NCBI GenBank assembly: GCA_937931775.1
Contig: CALHAQ010000092.1
Location: forward strand, 1-12,025
Direction of reading: 5' to 3'
From: an uncultured Candidatus Altimarinota bacterium
GTDB lineage: Bacteria; Patescibacteriota; Gracilibacteria; BD1-5; UBA6164
DNA: 12,025 nt
How positions within the stretch are numbered: position 1 is the first letter of the stretch; every line of letters starts with the position of its first letter. The notes below the pieces were generated by a model, which was given only the letters and a program-made list of their open reading frames with translations, made no database searches and had not been told where the DNA came from. The translations under genes and the position numbers were made by a program. Positions 8,681 through 12,025 of this stretch are shown piece after piece.

Positions 8681-10594
8681 ATGAAAATTTCCAGTCAACA
8701 ACTTCGTGATACATACTTAAGATATTTTGAATCAAAATGACATAAAGTAGTTCCATCTGCTTCTTTAATTCCTGAAAATGATCCCACAACTCTTTTTACA
8801 GGAAGTTGAATGCAACCAATGGTACCTTACCTTCTTTGAGAAAAACATCCTCTTGGAACAAGAATAGTAGATAGTCAAAAAGCTTTTAGAGCTGCGGATA
8901 TCGATGATATTTGAGATAATCGACATACAACATTTTTTGAGATGCTTGGAAATTGGTCTCTTGGAGACTATTTTAAGTCAGAGCAAATAGAATGGATATG
9001 GGATTTTTATGTTCATGAATTAGGACTTAATCCTGAGAAGATATATATATCAGTATATAGAGGAAATGAAAAATTTGGTATCCCAAGAGATGAACAGGCT
9101 GTAGATATGTGGAGAGAGAAATTTATGGAAAAATGAATTGATGCCAAAGCGGTTGATATGGCAGAGAAAAATGGGATGCAAGGAGGAAGAATTTTTTATT
9201 TTGATGAAAAAGAAAATTGGTGGAGTAGGGCTGGAGTTCCTGAAAATATGCCAGTTTGAGAACCATGAGGGCCAGATTCTGAAATGTTTTGGGATTTTGG
9301 TGAAGAGTTATGATTACATGAAAAGTCTCAGTGGAAAAATCAAGCTTGTCATCCGGCATGTGATTGTGGAAGGTTTCTTGAGTTTGCAAATAATGTGTTT
9401 ATGCAATACATCAAGACAGAAGATTGATTTGAAGAATTAGAAAATAAAAATATAGATTTTGGGGGTGGCTTAGAGAGAATTGCTGTTGCACTTACTGACA
9501 CCCCAGATGTATTTATGGGAGACTTATTTGATGGAATTCGATGAAAAATAGAAGAATTTTCAGGAAAGAAATATGGAGAAAATGAAAAAGAAACAAAAGC
9601 ATTCAGAGTTATTATGGATCATCTGCGAGTAGTAGTATTTCTAATAGGAGATGGGGCTGTTCCATCTAATAAAGATCAATGATATTTTACTAGGAGAATG
9701 CTTCGTAGAGCGATTCGTTTTGCTCGAGATTTAGGTATAGAGTCAGGACTTTCACTTGAAGTCGCAAAGGTAGTAATTTCTGAGTATGGTGATCATTATA
9801 AAGAGCTTATTGACCAAAAAGACTTTATTCTCACAGAGATAGAGAATGAAGAAAAACAATTCCTTACTACATTGGAAAAATGACTCAAAGAGTTTGGAAA
9901 ACTCTTATCAGGATTTCAAATAGCTTATGAGAGAAGTGGTAAAAAAATTACTCAAATAGCCGGAGGGAAAGCATTCAAACTTTATGACACATATGGTTTT
10001 CCGATAGAACTTACAGAAGATTTAGCACAAGAACACTGATTAAGCGTTGATAGAGATGGTTTTGAAAAAGCATTTGAAGATCATAAAGCTCTTTCACGCA
10101 GCTGAGCAGAACAAAAGTTTAAATGAGGTTTAGCTGATAATTCTATTGCTACCACAGAATTACATACAGCGACACATTTACTTCTTGCAGGTCTACGAAA
10201 AGTACTTTGAGATCATGTATTTCAAAAAGGATCAAATATTACAGCTGAAAGACTTCGTTTTGATTTTTCACACGATGAAAAAGTATCTAGAGAAGACTTG
10301 GATAAAGTAGAAGAATTTGTAAATCATGCAATCCAAGCTGGTATGAGTGTTTGAGTTGAGGAAGTTCCAAAACAAGTGGCTATAGATAGAGGAGTAGTAT
10401 GAAGTTTTTGGGAAAAATATCCTGATGTAGTAAAAGTATATACTATGAAATCAGAGAATGAAGTGTTCTCTGTGGAGCTTTGTGGCTGACCACATGTTGG
10501 GCAGTCTGAATGAATGGGAAGATTTAAAATCAAAAAAGAAGAAGCTTCAAGTAGAGGAGTCCGCAGAATAAAAGCAGTACTTATAAAGGATTAA
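8681..10594 (+). CDS. alaS: Alanyl-tRNA synthetase, minimal form without C-Ala domain, 637 aa
   Basis: AlaRS charges tRNA-Ala and hydrolyses mischarged Ser- and Gly-tRNA-Ala. The class II catalytic core comes first: motif 1/2 region with RHTTFFEMLGNWSLGDYF, then PVGEPGGPDSEMFWDFGEE where other AlaRS have the TGPCGP(C/D)TE loop, and motif 3 GGGLER at 261-266. The tRNA-recognition region follows (RRMLRRAIRFARDLG). The editing domain has HTATH at 495-499 (H495, H499) and CGGPH at 601-605 (C601, H605), giving the full zinc-ligand set, but proline replaces the usual threonine of CGGTH. The protein stops about 30 residues later, so the C-terminal C-Ala domain (roughly 200 residues in the usual ~870-residue enzymes) is missing and a monomer is likely. 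Some 20 TGA-glycines occur, the first at codon 20. The TAA stop abuts a strong terminator, so this is a natural end and not a frameshift. Confidence 0.96.
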
Positions 10595-10627
10595 ACAAAA
10601 AGAGCAGCTTAAGCTGCTCTCTTTGTT
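10594..10627. terminator. Shared bidirectional terminator of alaS and the 169-aa gene
   Basis: A long inverted repeat centred on the perfect 20-bp palindrome AGAGCAGCTTAAGCTGCTCT (10601-10620). The arms extend to 17 bases each with one mismatch and end in A- and T-rich flanks. The last base of the alaS TAA starts the left arm, and the TAA of the convergent gene (10611-10609) is at the very centre. Confidence 0.85.
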
Positions 10628-11118
10628 AATGTTTCACTTGCTTTCACAGCTTCACTTTTAATTCTCTGCCAATTAATAGGAGTATTACTGTTATTAATAG
10701 CGAGTATTTTTTGTAAAGCTCATGCTCCATCTTGTATAAATGTTCTTGTTCTATTATCGTTTGTTTCTGTGAGAAATGTCTCGATTGTAGATATCATAAG
10801 ATCAATGTGATCAGGTGTTGGAATATCTCATCCTATTTTTACAGGGTTTTCTTCTCATTGTAATAATACTAAAGCATAACATGCAGCAATAAGACGAAAT
10901 AAGTCAGGATTTTTAATGGCTGCTCTTTCTATGCGTATCCCATTATTTGCTATAACCATATCTTCGATTAGTTCTTCAGCATGAGCTCTTTGCATATCTC
11001 TTGTATTCATCCCATGATCAACGAGTGAAAGAACATTTGAAGCTACATCATTACTCCCAGATACTGGTACTCAAGAATTTGTATTACTTGTAGTAATTTG
11101 ATTTTGATTATTTACCAT
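10609..11118 (-). CDS. Hypothetical protein, 169 aa
   Basis: I do not recognise this protein. Reading TGA as glycine gives 169 residues from ATG 11118-11116 to TAA 10611-10609, with four TGA-glycines (G16, G88, G97, G133). The first 25 or so residues are low-complexity and rich in Asn, Thr and Ser. The rest is predicted by eye to be helical, with a mildly hydrophobic helix at 72-87 (DLFRLIAACYALVLLQ) that is too short and polar at its edges to call a membrane segment. There is one cysteine (C80) and no signal peptide. It ends KRAA. It is divergent from the YvcK-family gene, with overlapping promoters, so the two could be co-regulated. No Shine-Dalgarno sequence is seen; the bases before the ATG are A and T only. 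Confidence 0.8.
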
Positions 11119-11150
11119 ATTTTTTTGATTATTTTAATAAATATATCTCT

Positions 11151-11179
11151 ATTTTACATTAAAATAAAAATAAATACAA
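11151..11179 (-). promoter_or_regulatory. Promoter of the 169-aa gene (overlaps the yvcK promoter)
   Basis: On the minus strand: TTGTAT (11179-11174), a 17-bp spacer and TAAAAT (11156-11151). The leader is about 26 nt. Its -35 box coincides with the -10 box of the plus-strand promoter, and its -10 box with the plus-strand -35 box. Confidence 0.5.
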
Positions 11180-11180
11180 T
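11153..11180 (+). promoter_or_regulatory. Promoter of the YvcK-family gene (overlaps the divergent promoter)
   Basis: TTTACA (11153-11158), a 16-bp spacer and TACAAT (11175-11180). The predicted start near 11187 gives a leader of about 20 nt to the ATG at 11207. The AT-richness of the stretch makes chance matches easier. Confidence 0.45.
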
Positions 11181-11206
11181 CTTTAGACTAAAAATTATAA
11201 AAAAGT

Positions 11207-12025
11207 ATGTGAAAAAACACTTTTAATATCACGGTTATAGGTTGAGGAGCAGGGACTTTTAATGTGCTTTATGGACTTAAAACCTATCATGATGACACTC
11301 AGGAAGAGAAGAAAAATCTTGCAGCGATTATTGCGATGACTGACTCTGGTGGAACTACGTGAGAAATACGAGATAAATATGGTGTTTTACCTCCAGGAGA
11401 TATTCGTCGCGCAGTTGCTGCTCTCGCAAAAGATACGAGTCTTGTAAGGCAACTTTTTGAATATAAGTTTGTAAATGAAACAGGGGTTATCTGAGGAAAT
11501 AAGATGTGAAATAATCTTATCACAGCTCTAGGTGATATAAAAGGAAGCTTTGAAGCATGACTTGATGCTGCTTGCGAAATGTTTGATGTACAGGGAAAAG
11601 TTATTCCAGTGACGCTTGAGGATATACATCTATGAGTTCGAATGGATGATGGAACACAAGTTATTGGAGAAAAGAATATTGATGTGAGTGAAACGAATCC
11701 TGAACATAAAGATCATGATATTAATCAAAATGTTGCAGAAGCTTTTCTCGTAGGTTGAGAGGGTGTCCTCAACCCACGAGCGAGAGATACTATTATGCAT
11801 TCTGATATTATCGTTATAGGTCCTGGGCATTTATATACATCCATAGTACCAAATCTTTTATCTAAAGGTATGAGAGAAGCCTTGAGTGCCAGTAAAGCTA
11901 AGAAAGTATTTGTGTGTAATATTATGGCAGATAGAGGAGATACTACACACTATCAGTTGCCAGATTTTATTGAAAGTGTTGAGAAGTATGCTGGAAATGT
12001 ACTTGATTATGTATTAGTAAATAAT
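11207..12025 (+). CDS. yvcK: YvcK/CofD-family protein (gluconeogenesis factor type), N-terminal 273 codons
   Basis: Members of this family bind nucleotide sugars and are needed for carbon and cell-wall homeostasis in Firmicutes; YvcK of B. subtilis binds UDP-GlcNAc. CofD is the related lactyl-phospholactate transferase. Here the order of motifs fits YvcK: the nucleotide loop VIGGGAGTFNVLYGLK (10-25), TDSGGTTGEIRDKYGVLPPGD (45-65, the family hallmark), a GNNLITAL segment, GPGHLYTSIVPNLL and VCNIMADRGDT. The gene is cut by the right edge; about 45-60 residues are probably missing. At least eight TGA-glycines occur, and the second codon is TGA (ATG-TGA). The start was chosen because the glycine-rich loop begins ten residues in and nothing else fits. 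In Firmicutes yvcK sits between rapZ and whiA; here it stands alone upstream of whatever follows. Cytoplasmic. Confidence 0.88.

Noticed and set aside
10566..10594. alaS truncated by mutation with the C-Ala domain downstream in another frame
   Set aside because: The TAA runs straight into a terminator and the next sequence codes a different gene on the minus strand; no C-Ala remnant is visible.
1..12025. TGA read as tryptophan (Mycoplasma-type code 4) or selenocysteine
   Set aside because: Trp would give QRRWGKW in the GyrA box and break the nucleotidyltransferase and YvcK glycine loops; TGG is still used for Trp. Far too many TGA codons for selenocysteine, and no SECIS-like element was seen.
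1..12025. CRISPR array, insertion sequence, tRNA or rRNA
   Set aside because: No spaced direct repeats, no transposase-like frame or terminal repeats beyond the terminators, and no tRNA or rRNA-like sequence recognised.

Overview
The window comes from a bacterium that reads TGA as glycine (genetic code 25). With TGA as a stop, no gene longer than about 210 codons survives. With TGA as glycine, seven clean reading frames appear, and two of them are full-length housekeeping enzymes (GyrA, AlaRS). The TGA codons fall on glycines that are conserved in these families, for example two of the three glycines of the GyrA box. All six stop codons visible are TAA or TAG. This code is known from the candidate phyla Absconditabacteria (SR1) and Gracilibacteria (BD1-5/GN02). 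The strongly AT-rich composition, short intergenic gaps and minimal AlaRS fit a reduced genome of that group. I cannot tell the two phyla apart from this window.

Layout from left to right: a 98-residue hypothetical protein (minus); a nucleotidyltransferase fused to a GNAT-like acetyltransferase domain (minus); gyrA (plus); a 1347-residue protein of unknown function (minus); a short alaS ending after the editing domain (plus); a 169-residue hypothetical protein (minus); and the first 273 codons of a YvcK/CofD-family gene running off the right edge (plus). From gene 2 onward the strand flips at every gene. Most genes therefore appear to be single transcription units with their own sigma70-type promoter and a hairpin terminator shared with the convergent neighbour.

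The arrangement is very compact. At each of the four terminators (1-38, 394-421, 4414-4451, 10594-10627) the stop codon of the adjoining gene or genes lies in or touches the hairpin. Between genes 6 and 7 two divergent promoters occupy practically the same 30 bp. Shine-Dalgarno sequences are essentially absent; the bases before most start codons are only A and T.

The genes do not form an obvious pathway. Two have cell-envelope or sugar-metabolism leanings (the sugar-nucleotide-type transferase fusion and YvcK), two are information-processing enzymes, and three are unrecognised. No CRISPR array, insertion sequence, tRNA or rRNA was seen. The items most worth following up are the nucleotidyltransferase-GNAT fusion, the 1347-residue unknown protein, the minimal AlaRS with an altered editing motif, and the uneven placement of TGA-glycine codons along gyrA.
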